64,000 bases of DNA from Dactylosporangium aurantiacum (lineage in GTDB: Bacteria; Actinomycetota; Actinomycetes; Mycobacteriales; Micromonosporaceae): NCBI RefSeq assembly GCF_000716715.1, contig NZ_JNYJ01000045.1:1-64000 (forward strand), given 5' to 3'. Positions 9,259 to 17,997 of this stretch are shown here, in pieces (the stretch's first letter is position 1; each line of letters opens with the position of its first letter). Made by a program: the position numbers and the translations under genes. The notes beneath the pieces are model-generated. The model made no database searches. It saw only the letters and a program-made list of their open reading frames with translations, and was not told the DNA's origin.

Positions 9259-9735
9259 TCAGCAGGCGAAGCGGTACACGTCGGTGGCACGGTTCATGGC
9301 GCTGCCGAGGTAGTCGCGGGACGGGAAGCCGGCACCGATGCTGAACAGCGGCGCGCCGTAGTCGAAGAACCAGACGTAGCCGCGGTCGAGGTTGTAGTAG
9401 GCGGACTCGACCCGGTCCTGCCAGCCGTACGTGCTGAGGCTCTGCCCGTAGCAGGACGACAGCTTGCCGCGGGGGTACCCGAAGTCGGGACGGTCGTAGA
9501 AGCAGAACCAGCCCCTCGGGCAGTCGACGTAGGCGGTCGTGTGTTCGGGCGGAGTGATGGTGACGACGAACCGGCCGTCGTCGTAGCTGATGTCGTTGGC
9601 GCCGACGAGCTTGCCGCCAGGATGTGCGGCGAGATACGCCGCGGCCGCGGCGGACACGGGCGCGGCCGCCGCCGGTGCGGCGACGGTGGCGATGCCGAGC
9701 AGGACGAGACTGGCGAAAGTCAGGGCACGGAACAC
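9259..9735 (-). CDS. Secreted peptidase-inhibitor I36 / crystallin-like protein
   Basis: 158 aa with a signal peptide (MFRALTFASLVLLGIATVAAPAAAA) and a Cys-containing domain with CPRGWFCFYDRPDFG and a distal QDRVESAYYN, the pattern of the peptidase inhibitor family I36 / beta-gamma-crystallin fold found in secreted actinomycete proteins such as SMI. Expected to be extracellular; whether it inhibits a protease is not shown. GTG start at 9735 has a GGGGG Shine-Dalgarno sequence about 8 nt upstream. Convergent with the TPR-like gene, 13 bp apart. Confidence 0.75.
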   Translation of the reverse strand: MFRALTFASLVLLGIATVAAPAAAAPVSAAAAAYLAAHPGGKLVGANDISYDDGRFVVTITPPEHTTAYVDCPRGWFCFYDRPDFGYPRGKLSSCYGQSLSTYGWQDRVESAYYNLDRGYVWFFDYGAPLFSIGAGFPSRDYLGSAMNRATDVYRFAC

Positions 9736-10092
9736 GGCTGAACCCCCACGTTTCAGCGGACCGGGACACGGTGCGATGACCGCGTGTCACCCGCGGATCC
9801 CCCCGGACCGTTCGTGGTGCACGCCGTCGCGGCGACCGTATTCGCGACGCAGCGTGGTCACCATGGCCGCGTGCAGACTGTGCCATGAGTGAATGCCCTG
9901 GGGCGTCAGGGCAGCTCATCACGTCCGCCGAATTCATTGCGATTTATAAACCGGTCGTACGGACCGTAACGTCGGCGGGTGTGCACCCGGACCTGCGCGG
10001 CAGTGGTCGACGGCCACCGCCACACTGACGCACGGTGACGACCTGATGACCGGCCGCGGCGGCGCCGGCCGAATCTGCAAGTTGCAACGTGC
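9736..10092. other. Intergenic region with AT-rich patch, no gene seen
   Basis: 357 bp between two minus-strand genes. No convincing ORF or RNA. An unusually AT-rich patch at 9931-9950 contains GCGATTTATAAA, which recurs exactly at 12618-12629 in another intergenic gap. Confidence 0.5.
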
Positions 10093-11625
10093 TCAGTCGG
10101 GCAGGTCGTCCCAGTACGAGCGCAGGTACACGACCCGCCTGGTCTGCACGAAACTGCCGCCCGGTCCGCCGGACAGGCTCTGGTGCTCCAGCAGCCTCCC
10201 GGTGGCGGGGTCGAGGACCAGCACCTCGCGGGTGCCGTCCGGACCGTCCGCGCTGAACGCCTTGCCGGGCGCGCGCAGCTCGTCCACGGTGGCCTTGCCC
10301 TGGTAGGCGAGGTCCGGTGCGGCGCGCAGCATCCGCAGCACCGCGACGCGCTGCGCCGCGGTCAGCGGGTACGAGTCGCAGAGGTCCGCCACGCCGAGGA
10401 TCAGCACCGACGCTCCTCCCGGGCGCCGCCGCAGCTCCAGCACCCGGCGCAGCTCATCGGGGTCGGCGCTCGGCGGCCCGGCCGCACCGCGCGGCGGCCC
10501 GGGCGGCAGCGTCTCCGGCGACGGCGCGACGTCGGTGCCGTGCACGACCCGCCGGCCCTGCGCGCCCATCGACCAGTCGAGCTGCTCGGTCACCTCGTTG
10601 ACCACGCGGCGGTAGTCGGGGGCGGGGCCGTACACGGTCAGCGCGAAGTCGACGTGCGCCCAGTTGCCGGTCGGCACGTCGGTGCGGGCGGTCGCCTCGA
10701 TGATGGCGTCGAGCTCGGCGACGGCGGGGGCGCCGCCCGTCGCGTTGACCGGCGGCGACGAGGTCGGGACGCCGCCGTCGCCGGACCGCCCCGGCGACGG
10801 GTGCGCGGCGCGGTCGCCGGCCCGCTCGGCGACGGCACCCGCCGCGTAGGCGACGCCGGTGAGCAGCAGCACCAGCAGCCCCGCCGCGACGGCGACGCGG
10901 GCGGTGCGCCACCGTGGACCGCGGCGCTGCGGGGCGGCAGCCGGTGCCGGGACGACGGCCGGAGGCTCGGGTGGCATCGCGTGCGGGCCGGGCGCCGGCC
11001 CGGGCTCCGGCGTCTCCGGCGGGCCGAGCCGTTCGAGGCACTGCGCCCAGTGCCGCACGTCCGGGCCGGTGCCACCGGCGAGGTAGACCGACCAGAGCAG
11101 GCCGTGATCGGTCGGCGGGGTGGTGCGCGGGTCGGCCGACAGTGCCGCGTCGCCCGGCACCGGCACGGGCAGCGCATCGGGCGCGCCGTGCTGCTCGGCA
11201 TGGACCTTGCGCCGGCTCAGCTCGGCCGCGGTCACCCCCGCGTCGCGGAGCAGGTCCGCGAGAGCGCCGTACAGGTCGCAGCGGCTGTGGACGTCGGTGA
11301 GGTCGGGCCGGAACGCGGCGGCCCGGCGCTCGTATTCGGGGTGGTCGCGGCGCCACGCTTCGACGGTCGCGGTGTCCGCGTCGCAGGCCACGAGGTAGTT
11401 CACGAGGTTGACCAGCAGCGGCAGCCGGTCGCCCCGGTCGGTCTGCGACATGGTCGTGGCGTTGCTGCGGACGCGGGTCGCCATCTTCTGGTAGCTGGGG
11501 TCGCCGGCGGCGGCGCGCACCGTGCGCAGCCGCCGGGCGACCTCGGCGGCGGGGCCGTACCCGAGGACAGGGTCGACCGGCCGGCCCGGCCGCCGCGGTG
11601 GGACCGGCGGGCGCTGGTCTGGCAT
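10093..11625 (-). CDS. XRE-like N-terminus, single-TM, CU044_5270-like protein
   Basis: 510 aa. Residues 1-120 contain a helical region (AEVARRLRTVRAAAGDPSYQKMATRVRSNATTMSQ) that resembles the DNA-binding-like N-termini of actinomycete XRE/helix-turn-helix proteins. A Pro-rich linker leads to one transmembrane helix near residue 245. The external part ends with a domain resembling the CU044_5270 family (YQGKATVDELRAPG...VLDPATGRLLEHQ). The architecture suggests a membrane-anchored sensor or anti-sigma-like protein; this is inference. The 5' leader contains a perfect 15-bp hairpin 55 nt before the ATG. Confidence 0.65.
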   Translation of the reverse strand: MPDQRPPVPPRRPGRPVDPVLGYGPAAEVARRLRTVRAAAGDPSYQKMATRVRSNATTMSQTDRGDRLPLLVNLVNYLVACDADTATVEAWRRDHPEYERRAAAFRPDLTDVHSRCDLYGALADLLRDAGVTAAELSRRKVHAEQHGAPDALPVPVPGDAALSADPRTTPPTDHGLLWSVYLAGGTGPDVRHWAQCLERLGPPETPEPGPAPGPHAMPPEPPAVVPAPAAAPQRRGPRWRTARVAVAAGLLVLLLTGVAYAAGAVAERAGDRAAHPSPGRSGDGGVPTSSPPVNATGGAPAVAELDAIIEATARTDVPTGNWAHVDFALTVYGPAPDYRRVVNEVTEQLDWSMGAQGRRVVHGTDVAPSPETLPPGPPRGAAGPPSADPDELRRVLELRRRPGGASVLILGVADLCDSYPLTAAQRVAVLRMLRAAPDLAYQGKATVDELRAPGKAFSADGPDGTREVLVLDPATGRLLEHQSLSGGPGGSFVQTRRVVYLRSYWDDLPD

Positions 11626-11679
11626 CGTTCCGGCTCGCTTTCAGGTCCGGTGCTGGCGGCCAGGGTGGTGACGTGGTTC

Positions 11680-11720
11680 GAGGAGGCGCCCTGCTCGTGG
11701 CTGCCGCAGGGCGCCTCCTC
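11680..11720. other. Perfect 15-bp stem-loop in leader of the preceding entry's gene
   Basis: GAGGAGGCGCCCTGC (11680-11694) pairs exactly with 11706-11720 across an 11-nt loop. It lies between the small membrane protein gene (ends 11895) and the start codon at 11625, so it can be the terminator of the former or an attenuator in the leader of the latter. Just upstream on the minus strand is a 15-bp word, repeated exactly at 12102-12116. Confidence 0.7.
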
Positions 11721-11894
11721 ACCGGGTTCAGCGGTCTGTGCGGTGGTGATACACGCCGGAACGGACGGTTGCAGCCGTCTGCTGTGCATTCCGACAGGCG
11801 GCATATTGCCACCAGGGTCCAGAAGTCCGCCAGTCATGTGCGGGCCGCAATGTTGACAGATCGGCGAGGCCCGCCGTCCGGCGGTCCGGACCGG

Positions 11895-12401
11895 TCATTC
11901 TCCGGCGGGTGACCGGGCGGCGGAGTGACCGGCGCCGACCGGCCCATCGACACCTGCCGCATCGGCGTGTGTCACTGGCTTCCCCTCTGGCGGAACCGCG
12001 CCTGAGGGCCTTGGTCGGGCAGACAACGATGCGGTAACGTCGCCGCATTCGGTAACGCTGTGGTCACGCGGGCCGACGTGCTCCCGGTCCGGCCTTCTCA
12101 AGGGTTCAGCGGTCTGGGGACGGGGGCCTTCCGTTGCAGCGGGAGGCCCCCACTGCCTCGCCGCCCGGCGGGACCGGATCCGGTGGACCAGGCGCCCGGC
12201 GGCGGTGGCCACGACCAGCACCATTGCGCCGATCTGTGCGGGGCCGACGCCCCGCGCGAGGGCCATCGCCGCCAGTCCGAAGACCGCGGCGAGCACGGCG
12301 AGCACGGTCACCGCGTCGGCGGCGGCGTGCCACCGGCGCGACCCGGTATCGCCGTCATCCGGGTGATCGCCCGCTGGCGTCGCGTCATTGCGATCGTCCA
12401 T
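11895..12401 (-). CDS. Small membrane protein, two TM helices
   Basis: 168 aa. Hydrophilic acidic N-terminus, helices AVTVLAVLAAVFGLAAMAL and AQIGAMVLVVATAAG (residues about 28-75), a basic stop-transfer RIRSRRAAR, then about 80 polar residues of low complexity. ATG at 12401 has AGGAG 8 nt upstream, which supports a real gene. The reading frame of the C-terminal half runs through a hairpin (12122-12151) and a CGGTAACG direct repeat (12032 and 12050), so a shorter true protein with a frameshift cannot be excluded. No family recognised. Confidence 0.55.
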   Translation of the reverse strand: MDDRNDATPAGDHPDDGDTGSRRWHAAADAVTVLAVLAAVFGLAAMALARGVGPAQIGAMVLVVATAAGRLVHRIRSRRAARQWGPPAATEGPRPQTAEPLRRPDREHVGPRDHSVTECGDVTASLSARPRPSGAVPPEGKPVTHADAAGVDGPVGAGHSAARSPAGE

Positions 12402-12752
12402 CCAAACACTCCTCGATCAGCTGGTCCGTGCGGTGTGCCGCACGATTGACCCAGCGATGATCGAGGTGACGGTCCGTAGGCCGCAAGCGATCGAATGTCA
12501 AAGAATTCCGCATATCATCCGCCGCCGCCCGGGCCTTTTGCGCCCGAACGAAACATTGACGGATGCGCAGGTCCGGGCCGCATCGCGGCAGGCATTCCGG
12601 AGTATCGCGCGATCGACGCGATTTATAAATACGAGCACCCTGGGCGCTCATGCCATCATAGCGGCTTATGGCCACAGCGCATAGCGTCATGGCCCGGAAA
12701 CGCCGCTGGCCGGCGGGAGAACCGCCGGCCAGTGCGAGAAGCGCGGGACGAG
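12402..12752. other. Intergenic region, comparatively AT-rich, no gene seen
   Basis: 351 bp between two minus-strand genes. It is less GC-rich than its surroundings, contains the word GCGATTTATAAA at 12618-12629 (shared with 9939-9950), and ends in the terminator hairpin of the DUF6131 gene. No ORF with a ribosome-binding site was found. Confidence 0.5.
12706..12732 (-). terminator. Stem-loop terminator after DUF6131 gene
   Basis: CTGGCCGGCGG (12706-12716), loop GAGAA, perfect complement 12722-12732; 20 bp downstream of the stop codon of the small membrane protein. Confidence 0.8.
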
Positions 12753-12908
12753 CTACCAGTAATGACGGCGCCCGGCGAGCGGGCGGCCGACGGCGCCCAG
12801 GATCCACAGCACCGCGCCCACGATCAGCAGCACGATGCCGATCGTCTCCAGGATGCCGACGTGCAGGAAAAGCCCGAGCAGGAAGAGGATCAGGCCAAGG
12901 ATGATCAT
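12753..12908 (-). CDS. DUF6131-type small membrane protein
   Basis: 51 aa, two hydrophobic helices separated by a short polar turn (MIILGLILFLLGLFLHVGIL and IGIVLLIVGAVLWILGAVG) and the family's conserved end GRRHYW. Such tiny inner-membrane proteins are widespread in actinobacteria, often stress-induced; the function is unknown. ATG at 12908 has GGGAG about 6 nt upstream. It is downstream of, and in the same direction as, the VWA gene (76-bp gap). Confidence 0.85.
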   Translation of the reverse strand: MIILGLILFLLGLFLHVGILETIGIVLLIVGAVLWILGAVGRPLAGRRHYW

Positions 12909-12984
12909 GTTCAGCTCCCGGGGAGGAGGGGCGTTGCTTGGACGTTCTTCAGGTACCCCTCCCCCGCCGCTTCTGAAACACGGG

Positions 12985-14937
12985 TCACCCCCGGCGCCCC
13001 CGGCGCGCCCGGATGTAGTCGGACACCACGTATCGGCCAAGGTCGTCGGCGTCGGGCGTGAAGACGCGCCCACCGCTGCGGCGGGCCACCGCGTCCACGA
13101 ACCGGCGCAGGCCCGGGTCCTCCCCGAGCATGAACAGGTTGAGCACGGCGCCGTACCGGGTGAGCTGGTCGACCTCGTGCACGGTCGAGGTCACCGTCTC
13201 GCGGGTGGACGGCCAGTGGAAGTACGAGGTGCCGTCGTCGAGCAGGTGCGCGGTCGGCTCGCCATCGGTGACGACGAGGACCACGGGGTCGGAGCCCGGG
13301 TGCCGGCGCAGGTGCCGGCCCGCGAGCATCAGGGCGTGCTGCAGGTTCGTGCCCTGCACGTAGTCCGGCTCGACGGCGGCCAGCTCCTCGACGGACAGTT
13401 TCGTCGCGTACCGGCCGAACCCGATGATCTGCAGGGCGTCCTGCGGGAACCGGGTCGCCACGAGATGTGACAGCGCCAGCGCGGCCTGCTTCATCGGGCC
13501 CCAGCGGCCGTCCGCCATCATCGAGAAGGACAGGTCGACGCAGAGCGCCACGGCGGCGGACACCCGCCGTTCGGTCTCGGCGATCTCGAAGTCCTCGACG
13601 TCCAGCCGGATGGGCAGCACCGCGGTGCCGCCGGTGGCCTGGCGACGCACCGCGTTGCCGATGGTGCGCACCACGTCGATCGGCTGTTCGTCGCCGTACT
13701 GCCAGCGCCGGGACGCGCCGGTCAGCTCACCCGCGGCGCCGGCGTCGCGCAGGTCGTGCTGGCCTTTGCGGCCGGCGGACAGGTCGGCGAAGACGGTGCG
13801 CAGGGCGGTGCCGCCCAGCCGGCGCAGCGCCTTCGGGCTGAGCGTGAGCCCGTCGGCGCCGCGGGTGACCCACCCCTGCCGGCGCAGCTGCCGCTCCAGC
13901 TCCCGCAGCCGGCGCAGGTCGTCCGCGGCGGACCGGCCGAGCTGCCGCTCGACCGCCTCGACGTCCACGTCGTCGAGGGTGGCGCCGGGGTGCTCCTGGC
14001 CGAGCTGGTCGAGCAGGTCGTCGAGGTCGCCGATCTCCTCCAGGGCGCCGGCCGCCTCGCCGTAGCCCAGGTCGCGCTCGCCGCGCACCCGCTCGCCGCG
14101 GCCCCAGTTGAGGTCGGGGCGCAGCGCGCGCAGGTTGTCGGTGAGCGCGGCCATCTCCCCGGCGAGGCTGCCGAGGGACTGCTCCATCAGCGACTGCAGC
14201 TCCGCGCGCTGCTGCGGGCTCAGCGAGCGCAGCAGCCGCTCCCCGGCCGCGGCCCGGCGGGCGAGCGCGTCGACGAGCTCGTCTACGGAGCCGGGCTGCT
14301 CGGGGAAGAACTCGCCGTGCCGGGCCATGAACTGCGCGAACGCGTCGTCGGTGTTCTCGCCGCGGGCGTGCTTGCCGAGCAGGGCGTTGAGGTCCTGCAG
14401 CATCTCGCGCATGCGTTCCTGCGTCGCCGGGTCCTGCAGGGCCTCCTTCATCCCCTGGAACCGCTGGCCGAGCACGTCGTTGCGCAGCTGGTCGAGGATC
14501 TGCTCGTACAGCGCGCGGGCCTCCGCCGAGGTCCACTCGTACGAGGACAGCTCCGACACCGCCCGCGAGGTCGAGCGGGGCAGGTTGGCCAGCTGCGCCT
14601 CGGCGAAGCGGGCGTCGTCGGAGTCGACCTGCGCGAGGGCGTCGCGCTCGGTCGCGACGGCTTGGTCGAGCAGCTGCTGCGCGCGGGTCACGGCACCGTC
14701 GAGATCGCCGCGGCGCATCGCCTCGCGCCGCAGCCGGCGGGCCCTGGCCAGCAGGTCGTCGAGGCCGCGGCCACCGTCGGGGCCGTTGCGCAGCAGGTTG
14801 CGCAGCGCCTCGCGGAGGCTGCCGCCGTCGAGGACCTCGGCGCCGACCTGGTCGACGGCGGCGCGCACGTCGTACGGCGGGGCGAGCGGGTCGGGCCCGC
14901 CCCGCCACGCCCCGTAGCGGAACCTGTTGTGGCGCAC
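12985..14937 (-). CDS. VWA-domain protein, partner of MoxR-type ATPase
   Basis: 650 aa. The N-terminal 430 residues are highly charged and helical (coiled-coil-like, many Asp/Arg/Leu). A von Willebrand A domain begins near residue 465 with the MIDAS motif DLSFS (DXSXS) and a later TDGEPT; it binds a divalent metal and a protein ligand. The GTG start lies 4 nt after the stop of the AAA+ gene, so the two are one operon. VWA/MoxR pairs act as metal- or cofactor-inserting chaperones or in protein complex remodelling, like the magnesium chelatase D/I pair; the client is unknown here. Confidence 0.88.
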   Translation of the reverse strand: MRHNRFRYGAWRGGPDPLAPPYDVRAAVDQVGAEVLDGGSLREALRNLLRNGPDGGRGLDDLLARARRLRREAMRRGDLDGAVTRAQQLLDQAVATERDALAQVDSDDARFAEAQLANLPRSTSRAVSELSSYEWTSAEARALYEQILDQLRNDVLGQRFQGMKEALQDPATQERMREMLQDLNALLGKHARGENTDDAFAQFMARHGEFFPEQPGSVDELVDALARRAAAGERLLRSLSPQQRAELQSLMEQSLGSLAGEMAALTDNLRALRPDLNWGRGERVRGERDLGYGEAAGALEEIGDLDDLLDQLGQEHPGATLDDVDVEAVERQLGRSAADDLRRLRELERQLRRQGWVTRGADGLTLSPKALRRLGGTALRTVFADLSAGRKGQHDLRDAGAAGELTGASRRWQYGDEQPIDVVRTIGNAVRRQATGGTAVLPIRLDVEDFEIAETERRVSAAVALCVDLSFSMMADGRWGPMKQAALALSHLVATRFPQDALQIIGFGRYATKLSVEELAAVEPDYVQGTNLQHALMLAGRHLRRHPGSDPVVLVVTDGEPTAHLLDDGTSYFHWPSTRETVTSTVHEVDQLTRYGAVLNLFMLGEDPGLRRFVDAVARRSGGRVFTPDADDLGRYVVSDYIRARRGRRG

Positions 14938-14941
14938 GTGC

Positions 14942-16339
14942 TCAGCCTCCGTAGACGGTGCGGCCGTCCTCGGTGAGATCCTTGGACAGCCTTCTGGTGA
15001 GGTGCAGGCCCTCCAGCACGAATTCGATGCCGGCGGCGGCCTCGCCGCGGCTCGGCGCGTCGCCCAGGCCGAGGCGCTCCAGCACCTTGGCCAGGCCGGG
15101 CACGGTGCCGACCTGGCGCAGGATGTCGTCGGCGCCGGCCAGCTCGCCGGTCTCGATGACCTGGCCCTCGGCGACGAGGTCGGTGAAGCCGGACAGGTCC
15201 AGCCCGGCGAGCCGGGCCCGGAACGTGTCGGCGGTCGCGGTGCGCAGCAGGTGGGCGAGGATCTCGATCTCCCGGCCCTCCTCGCCGCTGTCGAACTCGA
15301 CCTTGCCGCGCAGGGTGCTGGTGACCGAGACGGTGTCGCCGACCCGGGCGACCGGGTTGTCGTCGCCGAGCAGCCCGCCGCGGCGCAGCGCGGACGCGGC
15401 CACGGTCTCGGCGGCGGCGATGGCGAAGCGGGCGGACACGCCGGAGCGGGCGTCGACGGCCGGCGACTCGCGCACCGCGCGGGTGAACCGGGCGAGGATC
15501 TCCAGGACGTGGCCGGGGACCTGCGCGACGAGCTGCGCCTCCTGCTGGATCAGGTCCGTCTCCAGCTCCAGGTCCAGCGGGTAGTGGGTGCGGATCTCGG
15601 CGCCGAAGCGGTCCTTGAGCGGCGTGATGATCCGGCCGCGGTTGGTGTAGTCCTCGGGGTTGGCGCTGGCCACCAGCAGCACGTCCAGCGGCAGGCGCAG
15701 CTGGTAGCCGCGGACCTGGATGTCGCGCTCCTCCAGGACGTTGAGCAGCGACACCTGGATGCGCTCGGCGAGGTCGGGCAGCTCGTTGACGGCGAAGATG
15801 CCGCGGTTGGTACGCGGGACGAGTCCGAAGTGGATCGTCTCCGGGTCGCCGAGGGTGCGGCCCTGCGCGACCCGGATCGGGTCGACGTCGCCGATGAGGT
15901 CGCCGACGGAGGTGTCCGGGGTGGCGAGCTTCTCGCCGTACCGCTGGGAACGGTGCAGCCAGTCCACCGGCAGCGCGTCGCCGGCCTCGGCCGCCTGCCG
16001 CCGCGACGCGGGGGTGATCGGCTCGTACGGGTGCTCGTTGAGCTCGGAACCGGCGATCACCGGCGTCCATTCGTCCAGCAGCGACACGAGACCGCGGATG
16101 ACGCGGGTCTTGCCCTGGCCGCGCTCGCCGAGCAGGACCAGGTCGTGGCCGGCCAGGATGGCCCGCTCGAGCTCGGGCAGGACGGTGTCTTCGTAGCCGA
16201 CGATGCCGGGGAAGCGCGGCTCGCCGGAGCGCAGCTTGGCCAGGAGGTTGTCGCGCAGCTCCTGTTTGACGGTGCGGAACCGGTGGCCGCTCGATCGCAG
16301 CTCGCCCACGGTGCGGGGCAGGTCCAAAGGCTGGGTCAC
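14942..16339 (-). CDS. MoxR/ChlI-like AAA+ ATPase
   Basis: 465 aa. Walker A GERGQGKT at 71-78; Walker B region GIFAVNELPDLAERIQ; sensor-1 type VASANPEDYTN; the layout is that of magnesium-chelatase I/MoxR ATPases, with a C-terminal helical lid. It should form a hexameric ring that drives remodelling with the VWA protein encoded 4 nt downstream. GTG start at 16339. The LysR gene lies 18 bp upstream in the same direction but is probably a separate unit. Confidence 0.9.
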   Translation of the reverse strand: MTQPLDLPRTVGELRSSGHRFRTVKQELRDNLLAKLRSGEPRFPGIVGYEDTVLPELERAILAGHDLVLLGERGQGKTRVIRGLVSLLDEWTPVIAGSELNEHPYEPITPASRRQAAEAGDALPVDWLHRSQRYGEKLATPDTSVGDLIGDVDPIRVAQGRTLGDPETIHFGLVPRTNRGIFAVNELPDLAERIQVSLLNVLEERDIQVRGYQLRLPLDVLLVASANPEDYTNRGRIITPLKDRFGAEIRTHYPLDLELETDLIQQEAQLVAQVPGHVLEILARFTRAVRESPAVDARSGVSARFAIAAAETVAASALRRGGLLGDDNPVARVGDTVSVTSTLRGKVEFDSGEEGREIEILAHLLRTATADTFRARLAGLDLSGFTDLVAEGQVIETGELAGADDILRQVGTVPGLAKVLERLGLGDAPSRGEAAAGIEFVLEGLHLTRRLSKDLTEDGRTVYGG

Positions 16340-16357
16340 CGCTCGAACCTAGCGCGC

Positions 16358-17278
16358 CTACGTTTCCAGTGGCGAAACCTCCGGATCCGGATGCCCGCCC
16401 GGATCCGGGTGGCCGCCGCCGCGGACGCCCGGATCCGCGGGCCCACCGCCGCGGAACCTGGCCAGCAGCGCGGCGCGGACCGCGGCCACGGCCGGCGCCA
16501 CCGGACCGGCCCGGTGGGCGAGGAACAACGTGTTGAGCGGCGGCACCGGCGGGTCGTGCAGCAGGACCAGCCGGCCGGCGTCGAGATCGGCGCGCACCAG
16601 GTACTCGGGCAGGACGCTGCACCCGGCACCGGCGAGCACCAGCGCGCGGACCGCGTGCAGGTTCGGCACCACGACGTCGGCGGTGCGCTGCTGCCGCTGG
16701 TCGAAGACGCTGCGCCAGTACCGGCGGATGATGGGCAGCTCCTCGGCGTAGCTGATCAGCGGCGTGCCGGCCGGGTCGCAGCGCCGGGCGGCGACGAGCA
16801 CGAACTCCTCGTCGTAGAGCGGCTCCGCGCCGAGCTGCCGGCGGCGGGGGCGGCTGGTGAGCACGGCGAGGTCCAGCGTGCCGGCGCTGAGCGCGTCGGC
16901 GAGGTCGTCGGAGAGCCCGAGCGTGACCCGCAGCTTCAGGCCGGCCGCGACCAGCCCGGCGAGGGCCGGCAGGGCCAGGTCGGTGAGGAACTCGACGGCC
17001 CCGCCGAGGCGCACGGTGCCCTCCTCGGGCCGCTCGGCGACGCCGGCGAGGTCGTCCAGCGGCCCGGCGACCTGCCGGGCGAGCAGGTCCGCGGCCGGGG
17101 TGGGCGTGACGCCGCGCGGCTGCCGCACGAACAGCGGCCGGCCGAGCGCCGCCTCGAGCGCCTGCAGCTGGGCGGTGACGGTGGGCTGTGACAGGGCGAG
17201 CCGGCGGGCCGCGCCGGTGACGGAGCCCTCGCGGTGCACGGCGAGGAAGGTCCGCAGCAGGTCGAGCGGGATCGCCAT
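16358..17278 (-). CDS. LysR-family transcriptional regulator
   Basis: 306 aa. Winged-helix domain in residues 1-60 (LLRTFLAVHREGSVTGAARRLALSQPTVTAQLQALE) and a substrate-binding effector domain from about 90 to 290; the last 25 residues are a GGHPDPGG-like low-complexity tail. Divergent from the DJ-1 gene with 71 bp between, so it probably controls that gene and itself. The start codon sits inside a short palindrome (17276-17291). Confidence 0.9.
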   Translation of the reverse strand: MAIPLDLLRTFLAVHREGSVTGAARRLALSQPTVTAQLQALEAALGRPLFVRQPRGVTPTPAADLLARQVAGPLDDLAGVAERPEEGTVRLGGAVEFLTDLALPALAGLVAAGLKLRVTLGLSDDLADALSAGTLDLAVLTSRPRRRQLGAEPLYDEEFVLVAARRCDPAGTPLISYAEELPIIRRYWRSVFDQRQQRTADVVVPNLHAVRALVLAGAGCSVLPEYLVRADLDAGRLVLLHDPPVPPLNTLFLAHRAGPVAPAVAAVRAALLARFRGGGPADPGVRGGGHPDPGGHPDPEVSPLET

Positions 17279-17291
17279 AGGATCTTCTATG
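17276..17291. promoter_or_regulatory. Candidate LysR site overlapping the regulator's start codon
   Basis: CATAG-GATCTT-CTATG, perfect 5-bp arms, in the 71-bp divergent gap. LysR proteins bind AT-rich T-N11-A dyads; here the dyad includes the ATG of the regulator. Short, so tentative. Confidence 0.3.
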
Positions 17292-17349
17292 GTACGGCCA
17301 TCGCATGCCTATTGGTGCCGATGGCACCCGGTGCGCCAGGCTGGCCGGC

Positions 17350-17997
17350 ATGACCAGCATCCTGATCGTCCTGACCAGCCACGCGGCCCTCGGCGACACC
17401 GGCCGCAGCACCGGCTTCTACGTGTCGGAGGCCGCCCACCCGTGGGAGGTGTTCACCAAGGCCGGGCACACCGTGACGGTGGCGTCGGTCCTCGGCGGGG
17501 ACCCGCCCCGCGACGGTGACACCGCCGGCCACGAGGAGTTCCTGGCGTTCCTCGGCCACGACACGCCGGCCGTCGCCGACGTCGACCCGGCCCGCTTCGA
17601 CGCGGTGTTCCTGGCCGGCGGCCACGGCACCATGTGGGACTTCCCGGCCAGCGTGGCCTTGCGGTCGCTGGTGCGGCAGGTGTACGAGCACGGCGGCGTC
17701 ATCGGCGCGGTCTGCCACGGCCCCGCCGGACTGGTCGGCGTCACGCTCGGCGACGGCGGGCACCTCGTGGCGGGCCGGGACGTCGCCGGCTTCACCGACG
17801 AGGAGGAGGCCGCGGTCGGCCTGAGCGGGGTCGTGCCGTTCTCGCTGCAGCAGCGCCTGGTGGCGCTCGGGGCCCGGCACACCGGCGCCGCCCCGTGGCA
17901 GCCGTGGGTGGTCCGCGACGGCCGCCTGGTCACCGGCCAGAACCCGGCCAGCGCCACCGGCGTGGCGGAGGCGATGCTGGACGCCCTCGGCCGGTAG
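17350..17997 (+). CDS. DJ-1/PfpI family protein (Hsp31/glyoxalase III-like)
   Basis: 215 aa class I glutamine-amidotransferase-like fold. The nucleophile elbow is GAVCHGPAG with Cys122, and the earlier AGGHGTMWD gives the conserved Glu/Gly region of Hsp31-like proteins. Family members detoxify methylglyoxal without glutathione or act as chaperones. ATG at 17350 was preferred over an upstream frame because homologues begin MTSILIVLTS. Divergent from the LysR gene. Its stop is immediately followed, with no spacer, by the stop of the convergent membrane gene. Confidence 0.85.
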   Translation: MTSILIVLTSHAALGDTGRSTGFYVSEAAHPWEVFTKAGHTVTVASVLGGDPPRDGDTAGHEEFLAFLGHDTPAVADVDPARFDAVFLAGGHGTMWDFPASVALRSLVRQVYEHGGVIGAVCHGPAGLVGVTLGDGGHLVAGRDVAGFTDEEEAAVGLSGVVPFSLQQRLVALGARHTGAAPWQPWVVRDGRLVTGQNPASATGVAEAMLDALGR

